This document shows, piece by piece, positions 7,361 through 15,031 of a stretch of 21,484 bases of DNA (position 1 is its first letter; each line of letters starts with the position of its first letter). Origin of the DNA: Lactobacillus helveticus DSM 20075 = CGMCC 1.1877. GTDB taxonomy: Bacteria > Bacillota > Bacilli > Lactobacillales > Lactobacillaceae. The notes beneath the pieces are model-generated. The model saw only the letters and a list, made by a program, of their open reading frames with translations. It was not told where the DNA came from and did no database searches. The translations under genes were made by a program, and so were the position numbers. The stretch spans positions 46,425 to 67,908 of the forward strand of contig NZ_GG700755.1 in assembly GCF_000160855.1 (NCBI RefSeq). The letters run 5' to 3'.

Positions 7361-7388
7361 ATTATAGAGGATAATTGAACATGGTAAA
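7361..7388 (-). promoter_or_regulatory. Promoter of the rRNA methyltransferase gene
   Basis: A perfect TATAAT on the minus strand (7361-7366) has TTTACC (7383-7388) 16 bases upstream. It lies in the short gap between divergent genes. The acylphosphatase promoter must overlap this region on the other strand, but I could not pick it with confidence. Confidence 0.6.
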
Positions 7389-7429
7389 ATTAAAGATGAT
7401 ATTGATTGAAAAAACGAGAGGAAAATACT

Positions 7430-7702
7430 ATGGAAACAAGAAAATTAACTGTCTCTGGTTTAGTACAAAGAGTTGGCTTTCGCTGGAGTACTATGGCACT
7501 AGCAAATAAAATGAACATCCCTGGCACTGTTAAAAATAATTCGGATGGCACTGTTACTATTTACTTGCAAAGTACTCCCGATAAAATAGATCATTTTATT
7601 GAAAAATTGCCATCTGCCTCAGGATTCGCTCATATTGAAAATATTGATCAAGAATCTGTCCAAAATGTAGAACAAATGCATGATTTTCATGTATTATATT
7701 AG
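7430..7702 (+). CDS. acyP: Acylphosphatase
   Basis: A 90-residue acylphosphatase that hydrolyses the carboxyl-phosphate bond of small acyl phosphates. The start is the ATG at 7430, with AGAGG nine bases upstream; the ATG at 7406 has no such site. The alpha/beta fold shows the phosphate loop SGLVQRVGFR with catalytic Arg18, and KNNSDGTV with Asn36. These match Arg23 and Asn41 of the vertebrate enzyme with a constant offset. The usual loop is VQGVGFR; here the glycine at position 14 is arginine (AGA, one base from GGA), which is unusual in a loop whose backbone amides bind phosphate. Activity may therefore be reduced. It lies 46 bases upstream of the yidC-like gene in the same direction. Confidence 0.94.
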   Translation: METRKLTVSGLVQRVGFRWSTMALANKMNIPGTVKNNSDGTVTIYLQSTPDKIDHFIEKLPSASGFAHIENIDQESVQNVEQMHDFHVLY

Positions 7703-7748
7703 AGATGCATATTTTATTTACTATAGAAACTAAGTGGTGATTTATTTA

Positions 7749-8711
7749 ATGAAGAAAATCAAAAAATATACAGGAGTCTTAGCACTTTTAGTCGTTGCTG
7801 CTCTTGTATTAAGTGCTTGTGGCGCTACAAACAATCCTAATGTTGCGCCTCATAGTGGTATTTATGGTTGGGTTTACCAATGGTTAGGCCGACCATTGCA
7901 AAATATCATGATTCACACGGCTCATATGGTCGGCGGCGATAACAGTGCAGGTTGGGGTATTGTGATTATTACCGTTGTCGTTCGTTTAATCTTGATGCCT
8001 TTAATGCTTGTTCAACAAAACAAGAGTGTGCGTCAACAAGAAAAGATGGCTCGTTTGCAACCACAAATGAAATTAATCCAAGCTGCAATGAAGCACAAAG
8101 GCATTACTCCTGAGCAGCAAATGACCTTGTCAGGTTGGCAAAGAGAACTTTATTCTAAGAATGAGATGTCATTAACTGGCGGAATTGGCTGTTTACCATT
8201 GATCATCCAACTGCCAATTATGTGGGGTATTTATCAAGCGGTATTCTACTCACCGCAATTGGCTCATTCAACATTCTTTGGCATTTCACTTAGTCAAAAA
8301 TCTGTTGTCTTAGCTATTATTGCGACTATCTTTACTGTGATCCAAGGATACATTTCATTAATTGGTATTCCTGAAGAACAAAAGAAGACCATGCAATCAA
8401 TGATGATCTTCAACCCAATTATGACTTTATTCTTCAGTTTATCCTTCTCTGGTGCTTTGGCATTATACTGGGCCGCTGGTAACCTAGTTATGATCATTCA
8501 ACAAGTTATCGTTACCTTTATCCTTACACCAAGCGTTAAGAAGCACATAGCTGATGAATTAAAGGATAAGCCTGTCGAAGTTGTAGTTACTAAAGAAAAG
8601 GTTGCTGATTTGTTTAACACTAATTCTGGTAATAGTACTACTAGTCAAGCAAAGAAGGAATTACACCAAGACTTGCGCAACCGCAATAAGGGTAAACAAA
8701 AACATAAATAA
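7749..8711 (+). CDS. yidC: YidC/Oxa1-family membrane protein insertase (lipoprotein form)
   Basis: A 320-residue insertase that places proteins in the cytoplasmic membrane, alone or with SecYEG. The start is the ATG at 7749, preceded by GTGGTGA; the upstream GTG-like start at 7734 has no binding site. The signal peptide carries the lipobox LSAC with Cys24 as the lipidated residue, usual in Gram-positive YidC. Membrane segments lie near 67-88 (with the conserved groove Arg79 in VVVRLILMPL), 145-166, 183-205, 213-232 and 235-260. A cytoplasmic hairpin with KMARLQPQMKLIQ lies between the first two. The tail is strongly basic (NRNKGKQKHK), as in homologs that dock on ribosomes. Lactobacilli often have two paralogs and I cannot say which this is. 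Confidence 0.95.
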   Translation: MKKIKKYTGVLALLVVAALVLSACGATNNPNVAPHSGIYGWVYQWLGRPLQNIMIHTAHMVGGDNSAGWGIVIITVVVRLILMPLMLVQQNKSVRQQEKMARLQPQMKLIQAAMKHKGITPEQQMTLSGWQRELYSKNEMSLTGGIGCLPLIIQLPIMWGIYQAVFYSPQLAHSTFFGISLSQKSVVLAIIATIFTVIQGYISLIGIPEEQKKTMQSMMIFNPIMTLFFSLSFSGALALYWAAGNLVMIIQQVIVTFILTPSVKKHIADELKDKPVEVVVTKEKVADLFNTNSGNSTTSQAKKELHQDLRNRNKGKQKHK

Positions 8712-8719
8712 TAAAATTT

Positions 8720-8743
8720 AGTCAGGATTTTTCCTGGCTTTTT
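8720..8743 (+). terminator. Rho-independent terminator after yidC
   Basis: AGTCAGGA pairs with TCCTGGCT (one G-U pair) across a four-T loop, and a T-run follows. It starts eight bases after the stop codon of the insertase gene and lies just before the next ribosome binding site. The downstream gene must depend on read-through or on a promoter overlapping the hairpin. Confidence 0.85.
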
Positions 8744-8758
8744 GATAAAGGAAAAACT

Positions 8759-9247
8759 ATGGATAGCCAAGAATTACTTAGCTTATTAGACAAACACGAC
8801 GTTACCTATCAGGCATTCACCCACCCTGCGGTCTCAACCTCCAAAGAAGCTGATCAATATTTAAAAGATGAGACTTTTGTCAAATGTAAAAATCTTTTTA
8901 TCAAGACACGAGATAAAAAATCATACTTTTTAGTAATGCTTCCCGAAAACAAAAAAATAGATTGGAAGAAGGCGCAGAAAGAATTATTTACTTCTAGTTT
9001 AACCATGGCCGATGAAGATGAATTAATGGAGAAATTAAAGGTAAAAAGAGGTTTAGTATCTCCGTTCAGCCTTTTAAATGATGAGACCAATACAATTCCG
9101 TTGGTCATTGATCAAGAAGCTATGGAAGAAAATAATTTTGTGGGTGTGCATCCTAATGACAATACCAAAACGATCAGCTTGCAATGGATCGATTTGGCAC
9201 GTATTTTGAGTAGCTATGGGCATCTGGTTGAAGAAAGATCGTTTTAG
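8759..9247 (+). CDS. Free-standing YbaK/ProX-like prolyl-tRNA editing domain protein
   Basis: A 162-residue protein of the PrdX/YbaK superfamily. Free-standing members hydrolyse mischarged aminoacyl-tRNA, typically Ala-tRNA-Pro. Family features are the opening LLDKHDVTYQAFTHPAVSTSKEAD, then KCKNLFIKTRDKKSYFLVMLPENKKIDWKKAQ with the conserved lysine after the first strand. Next come SSLTMADEDELMEKL, the VKRGLVSPFSLLND loop, and near the end FVGVHPNDNTKTISL. AAAGGA sits seven bases before the ATG. It fills the gap between the yidC terminator and a bidirectional terminator, so it is a single-gene unit. The family is fairly clear. The amino acid removed is inferred from the PrdX-like pattern rather than proven. 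Confidence 0.88.
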   Translation: MDSQELLSLLDKHDVTYQAFTHPAVSTSKEADQYLKDETFVKCKNLFIKTRDKKSYFLVMLPENKKIDWKKAQKELFTSSLTMADEDELMEKLKVKRGLVSPFSLLNDETNTIPLVIDQEAMEENNFVGVHPNDNTKTISLQWIDLARILSSYGHLVEERSF

Positions 9248-9251
9248 ATAG

Positions 9252-9281
9252 AAAAAAGGCAGTTCGATTGAACTGTCTTTT
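9252..9281. terminator. Bidirectional terminator between convergent genes
   Basis: GGCAGTTC pairs with GAACTGTC (one G-U pair) across GATT. A T-run follows on the plus strand and six A precede it, giving a T-run on the minus strand. It serves the editing-domain gene on the plus strand and the histidine kinase gene on the minus strand, whose stops flank it. Confidence 0.92.
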
Positions 9282-9283
9282 CA

Positions 9284-10852
9284 TTATTCTAAATTACTCT
9301 TTGGCAATTCAGAATTTTCATTTAATTTCTTCAACTTAGCAGCCTTCTTTTTAGAAATAAGTGGGAAGGTCAACTTAAATTGACTTCCTTGTCCTTCAAC
9401 AGACTCTACGCTAATTTCACCATGATAACTATCTACCAATTTATGGGCAATAGACAAGCCTAAGCCATTGCCGCCTTTTTCACGAGTTCTTGCCTTATCG
9501 ACACGATAGAATCGATTGAAGATCTTCTTTTGGTCTTCCTTAGAAATACCCTCACCAAAGTCTTGAACAATAATGTTAACTTCTTTTTTAGTTAAACCAG
9601 CAGAAACATTAATTTGCTTAAGATTAGTCGAATATTTAATCGCATTATCAATCAAAATCACTAGCAATTGTTCCAAATGGCCGTGATATATTTGAATTTC
9701 AGTATCTTGAGGTAAATCATCCTCATCAAGTCGAATTTCAAAATCAGGATGAACCATGGCCAAATCTGCCACCACTCGTTTAACCGTATCATAGACATTC
9801 GTTACTTCATGTGGATACTGCACATCAATTTGTTCAGCTCTAGTCAAATCAAGCATTTCCTGAATCAAGTGCTTCATCCTATCTGCTTCTTGCAATGAGG
9901 CCTTAATTGACTCATCTAAAATCTGTGGATCATCTTTACCCCAACGTTCAAGCATATTCAAATGTCCCTCAATTACAGCCACAGGAGTCCGCAATTCGTG
10001 TGAGACATCCCCCACAAATTGCTTCTGTTGTTCAATATAGCTCTGCATCCTATCAAGCATTTGATTAATTGAAGTAGCTAAATTCTCTAATTCATCATCA
10101 CGATTTAATTCTTTAATTCTTGCTCCACTATTAGGATCGGCATTGACCTCCTGGGCCACTTTAGACATTCGTTTAATCGGCTTAACAACATTGAATACCA
10201 AAATATATGACGTCACTACAAACACGACAATTGCAATAATCGAGATTGCAACCATCGAATGCAATAAGTTCTTCATCAAGCTATTGTAGTAGGTCATATT
10301 GTTAGAAACTACAATGTATCCCGTCAACTTATTATTTACAGATGAATAAACCTTTTGGTACGTCAACAAAATTTGATGTCCATTGCGTTTAACCAGTTCG
10401 TTTTTTGATACTTCTTTAAAAGATTTAAACTTAGGAGTTACATTTCCATTAGTAAAAACAATTTCACCGTGTTTATTATAAACGGCCGAGTTAATATCTG
10501 GATTAGAAATAGAAGCAATCAAATTATCACTAAATGCATTATTAGTACTATCTTTGTCACTAATCGCTGGTTCTCCCTTTAAAATTCGCCTGGTAGCTGG
10601 CGAAAGAGACGGTATTACATTTGATATCTCCAATTCATCAGGAATAGAACTTAATGTTCTATTCAGCGTAGTAACCACATTTAATGACATTTCCTCTTGT
10701 TGATCTAATGACTGACGACTAACAATTTGATAAACAACAACAGAAAATATGACAAAAGAGACCGTAATCGTTAAAGCAACGATACTTACCCATCGCACAA
10801 TTAGCGATGAATGTTTGGTCTCTTTATTCTTATTCTTGGTCATCGTCTTCAT
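9284..10852 (-). CDS. Two-component sensor histidine kinase, ArlS-like
   Basis: A 522-residue membrane sensor kinase. A first membrane helix at about 16-44, an extracytoplasmic region of some 150 residues and a second helix at about 198-222 are followed by HAMP (222-275). Then come HisKA with FVGDVSHELRTPVAVIEGHL (phospho-accepting His285) and the HATPase domain. The ATPase boxes are N (LIDNAIKYS, Asn403), G1 (DFGEGIS), F (FNRFYR) and G2 (GGNGLGLSI). The domain order and the paired regulator match the ArlS type of the OmpR group, related to kinases linked in lactobacilli to acid and envelope stress. It overlaps the regulator's end by 23 bases if the ATG at 10852 is used, or 14 if the ATG at 10843 is used; neither has a strong binding site, so translation is probably coupled. 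The signal sensed is not evident. Confidence 0.93.
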   Translation of the reverse strand: MKTMTKNKNKETKHSSLIVRWVSIVALTITVSFVIFSVVVYQIVSRQSLDQQEEMSLNVVTTLNRTLSSIPDELEISNVIPSLSPATRRILKGEPAISDKDSTNNAFSDNLIASISNPDINSAVYNKHGEIVFTNGNVTPKFKSFKEVSKNELVKRNGHQILLTYQKVYSSVNNKLTGYIVVSNNMTYYNSLMKNLLHSMVAISIIAIVVFVVTSYILVFNVVKPIKRMSKVAQEVNADPNSGARIKELNRDDELENLATSINQMLDRMQSYIEQQKQFVGDVSHELRTPVAVIEGHLNMLERWGKDDPQILDESIKASLQEADRMKHLIQEMLDLTRAEQIDVQYPHEVTNVYDTVKRVVADLAMVHPDFEIRLDEDDLPQDTEIQIYHGHLEQLLVILIDNAIKYSTNLKQINVSAGLTKKEVNIIVQDFGEGISKEDQKKIFNRFYRVDKARTREKGGNGLGLSIAHKLVDSYHGEISVESVEGQGSQFKLTFPLISKKKAAKLKKLNENSELPKSNLE

Positions 10853-11546
10853 CTCTTACCATATAACCGATACCACGAACCGTCTTAATGTAAGATGGTT
10901 GTCCTGGAACATCGATTTTATTACGCAAGTAACGAACATAAACTTCTACAACGTTAGTTTCAATATTAGATTCTGGGCCCCAGATCTTGTTAAGCAATTG
11001 ATCACGACTAACAACATTATTTTTATTTTCGATTAAAGTCATCAATAAGTTGTATTCACGCTTAGTTAAATCAATTGCCTTGCCATCTCCACGGTGAACA
11101 ATACGGTTGGCAGTTTCGATTGTTAAATTCTTAAATTTTACAATCTTTTGCTTAGCAACGGTAACCCTAGAAGCATCTTTTTCGATCTTTACCCGGCGTA
11201 AAACAGCACGCAAACGAGCAAGAAGTTCTTCAATTGCAAATGGTTTAACAATATAATCATCTGCACCATGGTCCAAACCAGAAACACGATCAATAACAGA
11301 GTCGCGTGCGGTCATCATAATGATAGGAGTAGTCTTTACCTGACGAACACGACGAGCAATTTCTAATCCATTCAAGTCAGGCAACATTAAATCAAGCAGG
11401 ATTGCATCAAAGTCTTGATTAAGAGCATCTTCAAGTCCTTTACGACCATTATTTTCTACTACAGTTTCATAATTCTCGTGTTGTAATTCCAACTCCACAA
11501 AACGAGCTAAATTTTTTTCATCTTCAATAATTAAAATTTTTGCCAT
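10830..11546 (-). CDS. Two-component response regulator, OmpR family, ArlR-like
   Basis: A 238-residue regulator with an N-terminal receiver and a C-terminal winged helix. Receiver residues are the acidic pair in IIEDE, phospho-accepting Asp52 (LLDLMLPDLNG), Thr79 and Lys101 (DDYIVKPFAIEELLARLRAVLRR). The DNA-binding domain has IDLTKREYNLLMTLIENKNNVVSRDQLLNKIWG and the recognition helix TNVVEVYVRYLRNKI, closing with IKTVRGIGYMV. From memory of staphylococcal ArlR, similarity runs along the full length, including ENLARF-like and ENKNxVxxRxQ segments. GAGGAA lies upstream at somewhat long spacing. It is the first gene of a two-gene operon with the kinase, which ends at the bidirectional terminator near 9260. 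Confidence 0.94.
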   Translation of the reverse strand: MAKILIIEDEKNLARFVELELQHENYETVVENNGRKGLEDALNQDFDAILLDLMLPDLNGLEIARRVRQVKTTPIIMMTARDSVIDRVSGLDHGADDYIVKPFAIEELLARLRAVLRRVKIEKDASRVTVAKQKIVKFKNLTIETANRIVHRGDGKAIDLTKREYNLLMTLIENKNNVVSRDQLLNKIWGPESNIETNVVEVYVRYLRNKIDVPGQPSYIKTVRGIGYMVRDEDDDQE

Positions 11547-11654
11547 GTTAATTCAATTCCTCATCGATCAATTTGGTTCTTTAAATACTAACAAATATAT
11601 TAAAAAATGTTTTTATAATTAAAGGATACTTTAAAAGTGACCTTAAAACAAGAT

Positions 11655-11686
11655 AAAAAACAATCAAAGCTAAAATTCTTTGATCG
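11655..11686 (-). terminator. Terminator of the yqeG-yceD operon
   Basis: On the minus strand CGATCAAAG pairs with CTTTGATTG (one G-U pair) across an eight-base loop, and six T follow. It lies about 20 bases after the yceD stop codon. The rest of the 162-base gap to the response regulator start (11547-11708) is very AT-rich and should hold the regulator's promoter, but no clear boxes stand out. Confidence 0.88.
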
Positions 11687-11708
11687 TTTTCAAGCCATTT
11701 AGATAATT

Positions 11709-12263
11709 TTACTTTTTCTTATTATTTTCATTGTTATCAAACAAAACCTTTAATTTTGCAAATGCTGGATTTACTTGATTCTTCTTTCCTTCTTCAAATG
11801 CTGATTCAGAAACGACTTCCCAACCTTGACCCTCAGGATAGATATTCTTTTCCTTTTCTTCTGGCGTCAAGATAGTGGTCGGAATATTAAGTAACATATT
11901 ATCTTCAATTGCTGTCTGTAAATCAATTACATCATTATCAATTTTAACAATCGTATCATTATCTTCAAGTTCTTCTTTAGTCGGTTTACGATCAATATAA
12001 TTTTCTGTAAAAGTAAAATCTTCATGATACTTCACCGGTTGCAAGCTTCGACTTGATGGAACTACTAAATCAGACGTAACATGAAAATTACCAGTTACAA
12101 AGGTCTCCTGATAAAATAGATCTCCAGAAACATACACGTTCTTGGCATCAATTAAGAGATCTTTACTTCTCTTAAAAAATTCTGGTCGCATTTCTACATC
12201 ACGTTCAATGTGTGTCAATGGCTCAGAACTATTTCTTATTTTAGAAAAACTAAGTTCTAACAT
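11709..12263 (-). CDS. yceD: YceD/DUF177 family protein
   Basis: A 184-residue protein of the DUF177 (YceD, YlbN) family, linked in bacteria to 23S rRNA accumulation and usually encoded beside the ribosomal protein L32 gene. Seen here are the early SFSKIRN segment, the VYVSGDLFYQETFVTGNFHVTSDLVVPSSRSL stretch that fits the family's beta-rich core, FTENYI, and an acidic middle. The late block IDLQTAIEDNMLLNIPT matches the conserved IDL..EDxxLLxLP pattern. I chose the ATG at 12263, with GAGGTG just upstream and a short overlap with the tmcAL stop, over 12305, which lies deep in tmcAL. No rpmF (L32) gene follows; a terminator does. Confidence 0.9.
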   Translation of the reverse strand: MLELSFSKIRNSSEPLTHIERDVEMRPEFFKRSKDLLIDAKNVYVSGDLFYQETFVTGNFHVTSDLVVPSSRSLQPVKYHEDFTFTENYIDRKPTKEELEDNDTIVKIDNDVIDLQTAIEDNMLLNIPTTILTPEEKEKNIYPEGQGWEVVSESAFEEGKKNQVNPAFAKLKVLFDNNENNKKK

Positions 12264-12264
12264 A

Positions 12265-13416
12265 TTACACCTCAATTGGTCGTTGACCAAAGTTTTGATC
12301 AACACCCATTATTTGTTCAAATAAACGATCTGTTCTAACTTGTAAAGCGAGCGAACCGCTTTTAGCGCTGCGCTTATCTACTTTAGAGATAATCTCAGTT
12401 TGAAAATCTTTTCTATTCTTCTTTAAATATTGACGTCCAGTTTTACTAAAACCTAACAGCATCAGAGATTCTTCGTTGAAGCTAGCAATCATATCATCTT
12501 GAGTAACATTCAACAAAGTATAAAGACTCAATCTACGCAAACGAGAATACGTGTATCGCTTAGACTTAATCCTACGTAAAAATTCAGTGAAATCACGTGA
12601 CAAATGGATTTCTTGTTTCATTTTATACTCTAAGCCTTCACTCATTTGATAAATTTGTCTTAAATCATCAATTGAAGAAGATTCAATTCGATATTTTAAA
12701 AATGGATACAGCAAATTCCAATTAGGATAAATTTCTTGCTTACTCAATTCAATTGCTTCCGCTTTAGGCACCCAATATTTTAAATTGCTTGTATCTTCAC
12801 CATGAAGCAACAAATTTCTAATAGCACTGGCGCTTTGAACTACGCCATTTCGCTGTAAAAGATCATCATGTCCAGCCCCAATTCTATTGACGGGATGCAG
12901 CTTCAATGGTGAACCTAAATTATGATTAGCTACTGCATAAGCCAAACCTAAGATTGCATTAGGCTGATTAACTTCATGACCTACCTCACGAGCTACCATC
13001 TGATTATACTGGGTCGAATATGTTTGACTATAATCCTTAAAATCCATGTGATTTTGAGGAATTTCAGCAATCTTACTACCCAAATATGCAAAATTCAAGT
13101 TAGCATTTTCAACACCAAAAACAAGATCTGTTACGCCTAGTTTAGCTAATTGCTCAATATTGCCTAATGAAAATAAGTCAGCTGGTTCCACCGCAGTTGA
13201 AAAAGGCGTTTCAAAGACCAAATCTGCACCAGATTGAAGTGCCACTTTAGCCCGTTGACACTTACTCATAATTGCCATTTCTCCACGCTGCACATAGTTA
13301 CCAGACATTACGACCACAATTGGATCATTGCCAGCAATCAACCGTGCCTGATTTAACAAGAATTCATGACCACTATGAAAAGGATTAAATTCTGCAATAA
13401 TCCCGACAACGCTCAT
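12265..13416 (-). CDS. tmcAL: tRNA(Met) cytidine acetate ligase TmcAL (YlbM)
   Basis: A 383-residue nucleotidyltransferase-fold enzyme. In Bacillus subtilis TmcAL forms N4-acetylcytidine at the wobble position of elongator tRNA-Met using acetate and ATP. The N-terminal domain has [17 protein letters not shown] with the nucleotide-binding HxGH at 14-17. Next are [27 protein letters not shown] and [36 protein letters not shown] and [12 protein letters not shown] continue the conserved set, and the alpha-helical C-terminal domain has [18 protein letters not shown]. The length and motif order are complete. It lies six bases after rsfS and is followed by yceD with a few bases of overlap, within the long operon. 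Confidence 0.96.
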   Translation of the reverse strand: MSVVGIIAEFNPFHSGHEFLLNQARLIAGNDPIVVVMSGNYVQRGEMAIMSKCQRAKVALQSGADLVFETPFSTAVEPADLFSLGNIEQLAKLGVTDLVFGVENANLNFAYLGSKIAEIPQNHMDFKDYSQTYSTQYNQMVAREVGHEVNQPNAILGLAYAVANHNLGSPLKLHPVNRIGAGHDDLLQRNGVVQSASAIRNLLLHGEDTSNLKYWVPKAEAIELSKQEIYPNWNLLYPFLKYRIESSSIDDLRQIYQMSEGLEYKMKQEIHLSRDFTEFLRRIKSKRYTYSRLRRLSLYTLLNVTQDDMIASFNEESLMLLGFSKTGRQYLKKNRKDFQTEIISKVDKRSAKSGSLALQVRTDRLFEQIMGVDQNFGQRPIEV

Positions 13417-13421
13417 TTTTA

Positions 13422-13769
13422 TTAATCTTCCTTTAATTCAACTTGTTTACCATTAGCCCATAATTTTTCAAGGTTATAAAATTCACGAGCTTCTTTGGTA
13501 AAGACATTAACAACTACATCACCCAAGTCAAGCAAAAGCCAGTTTGAATCTCTAGTACCTTCAATACGGTAATCAGTATATTCATTTTCATGTGCTGCTT
13601 CTACGATTGAATTAACAATAGCATGAAGTTGACGGTTAGAACCTGCACTGGTAATTACATAATAATCGGCTAAGATGCTAATACCACGCATATCATAAGC
13701 TTCAGTATCTTCACCGTGACGATCACTAATTGCTTTAGTTGTAAAATCCAAAATTTCTTTACTAGTCAA
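13422..13769 (-). CDS. rsfS: Ribosomal silencing factor RsfS
   Basis: A 115-residue RsfS (YqeL, DUF143). It binds ribosomal protein L14 and blocks joining of the 30S and 50S subunits when nutrients are scarce. The conserved core [24 protein letters not shown], then [25 protein letters not shown] and [10 protein letters not shown], fit the family along its whole length. The start codon is TTG at 13769, chosen because GGAG lies seven bases upstream and the reading begins (M)TSKEILDF, the usual N-terminus. It is part of the nadD-yqeK-rsfS order found throughout Firmicutes. Confidence 0.96.
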   Translation of the reverse strand: MTSKEILDFTTKAISDRHGEDTEAYDMRGISILADYYVITSAGSNRQLHAIVNSIVEAAHENEYTDYRIEGTRDSNWLLLDLGDVVVNVFTKEAREFYNLEKLWANGKQVELKED

Positions 13770-13790
13770 ATTCTTTCTCCTTTATATAAA

Positions 13791-14384
13791 CTATTTTGTA
13801 CTCCAAACGTTATAAGCTGCTAGAGTACGTGGATAAACTTTATTTCTTTGTTCAATTAAAAAACTTAGAGTATGAGCTAATTGATAACCTACTCCTTTAT
13901 CTAAGTTGGCATAGGTTATTTTTCTTGCTTCATCAACACCTGGAAAATCACGACCAGGTTCAATAAAGTCCGCCATAAAGACAATTTTATCTAAGGTGGT
14001 CATCTCTACATCCCCAGTAGTATGACGACGAATAGCCATCAAAATTTCAGGATCTCGGATCTTTAAATCGCGCTCAACAAAGTACGTGCCAACAATTCCG
14101 TGCCAAATTGCTCGATTCCAATTTAGTAAATCAGGATCAAAATCTTGATCCTTAATTACTTTAACATATTCTTCTACAGGCACCTGCTTTGCGTAATCAT
14201 GAACAAAACCAGCAAGTGCTGCCTTATCTTCATCATAATTATTCAGCTTAGATAACTTACGTGAAGTCTCGCTAACTCGAACACAGTGCTGAAATCTTTT
14301 ATCATCCATATTTGCTTTTTCTTTAGCAATAATTTCAGCACTAGATAATGGTGAATATGTCTTTTTAAAAATTAGTTTCGTCAA
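13791..14384 (-). CDS. yqeK: YqeK, HD-domain bis(5'-nucleosyl)-tetraphosphatase (symmetrical)
   Basis: A 197-residue HD-superfamily phosphohydrolase. YqeK proteins split Ap4A into two ADP and are thought to clear this alarmone. Metal-binding residues fit the HD pattern: HCVRVSE (His33), the HD pair in GFVHDYAKQ (His62, Asp63), WHGIVG (His95), RRHTTG, and VFMADFIEPGRDF. The chosen start is TTG at 14384, seven bases after AGGGG. An in-frame TTG at 14405 lies upstream of that site and is less likely. The start overlaps the end of nadD by 20 bases, so the two are translationally coupled. Confidence 0.94.
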   Translation of the reverse strand: MTKLIFKKTYSPLSSAEIIAKEKANMDDKRFQHCVRVSETSRKLSKLNNYDEDKAALAGFVHDYAKQVPVEEYVKVIKDQDFDPDLLNWNRAIWHGIVGTYFVERDLKIRDPEILMAIRRHTTGDVEMTTLDKIVFMADFIEPGRDFPGVDEARKITYANLDKGVGYQLAHTLSFLIEQRNKVYPRTLAAYNVWSTK

Positions 14385-15021
14385 GATAAAGCCCCTTTTC
14401 CACAATATATTTTCTAACTGCTTCAGGTACTAAATATCTAATTGAAGTGCCAGTAGCTACTGAACGACGAATGGCTGTTGAGCTCAATTGAATATCAGGT
14501 GCATCAACCCAAATCATTGGGTACTGCGGATTCTGCGGATAACCTGGGCGACGAATACCTACCAAAGTAACTAATTTAGCTAAGGTAGATGCTTCTTTCC
14601 AAGTATGGAAACTATTTACCTGATCGCTACCCATAATTAAATAATAATTATTCTGAGGTGCTTTTTCCTTTAGATAACGCATCGTATCAACAGTATATGA
14701 AACACCGCCACGGAATAATTCCAATAGCTTGACCCTAAACTTAGGATTGTCTTTTGTAGCCAAATCAAGCATAGTTGCACGATCTTTAGCCGAAGTCAGC
14801 GGTGCATTCTTATGTGGTGGAATATTATCTGGAATAAACCACACTTCATCTAAACGCAACTTGGTCATTACCTGTTCTGTAGCTACCAAATGGGCAATAT
14901 GGACTGGATTAAAAGTACCACCCATAATTCCAATTTGACGTCCTCTACCATTTTCTTGCTCTAACTCAGCTTTTTCCTTAACAGTTGGTGCTTCTTTTTC
15001 AATACACTTTGGATTAACCAT
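14365..15021 (-). CDS. nadD: Nicotinate-nucleotide adenylyltransferase
   Basis: A 218-residue NadD, which joins ATP to nicotinate mononucleotide to make deamido-NAD in NAD synthesis. The nucleotide-binding motif GIMGGTFNPVHIAHL (HxxH form, His41 and His44) is near residue 31. It is followed by DEVWFIPDNIPPHK, RGGVSYTVDTMRYLKEK, YYLIMGSDQVNSFHTWKE and the adenylyltransferase signature LSSTAIRRSV. About 30 residues precede the first motif, a charged N-terminal extension longer than in Bacillus subtilis. The ATG at 15021 is preferred to the TTG at 15027 because AGAGG lies seven bases upstream of it. Confidence 0.96.
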   Translation of the reverse strand: MVNPKCIEKEAPTVKEKAELEQENGRGRQIGIMGGTFNPVHIAHLVATEQVMTKLRLDEVWFIPDNIPPHKNAPLTSAKDRATMLDLATKDNPKFRVKLLELFRGGVSYTVDTMRYLKEKAPQNNYYLIMGSDQVNSFHTWKEASTLAKLVTLVGIRRPGYPQNPQYPMIWVDAPDIQLSSTAIRRSVATGTSIRYLVPEAVRKYIVEKGLYLDETNF

Positions 15022-15031
15022 ACGCAAACCT

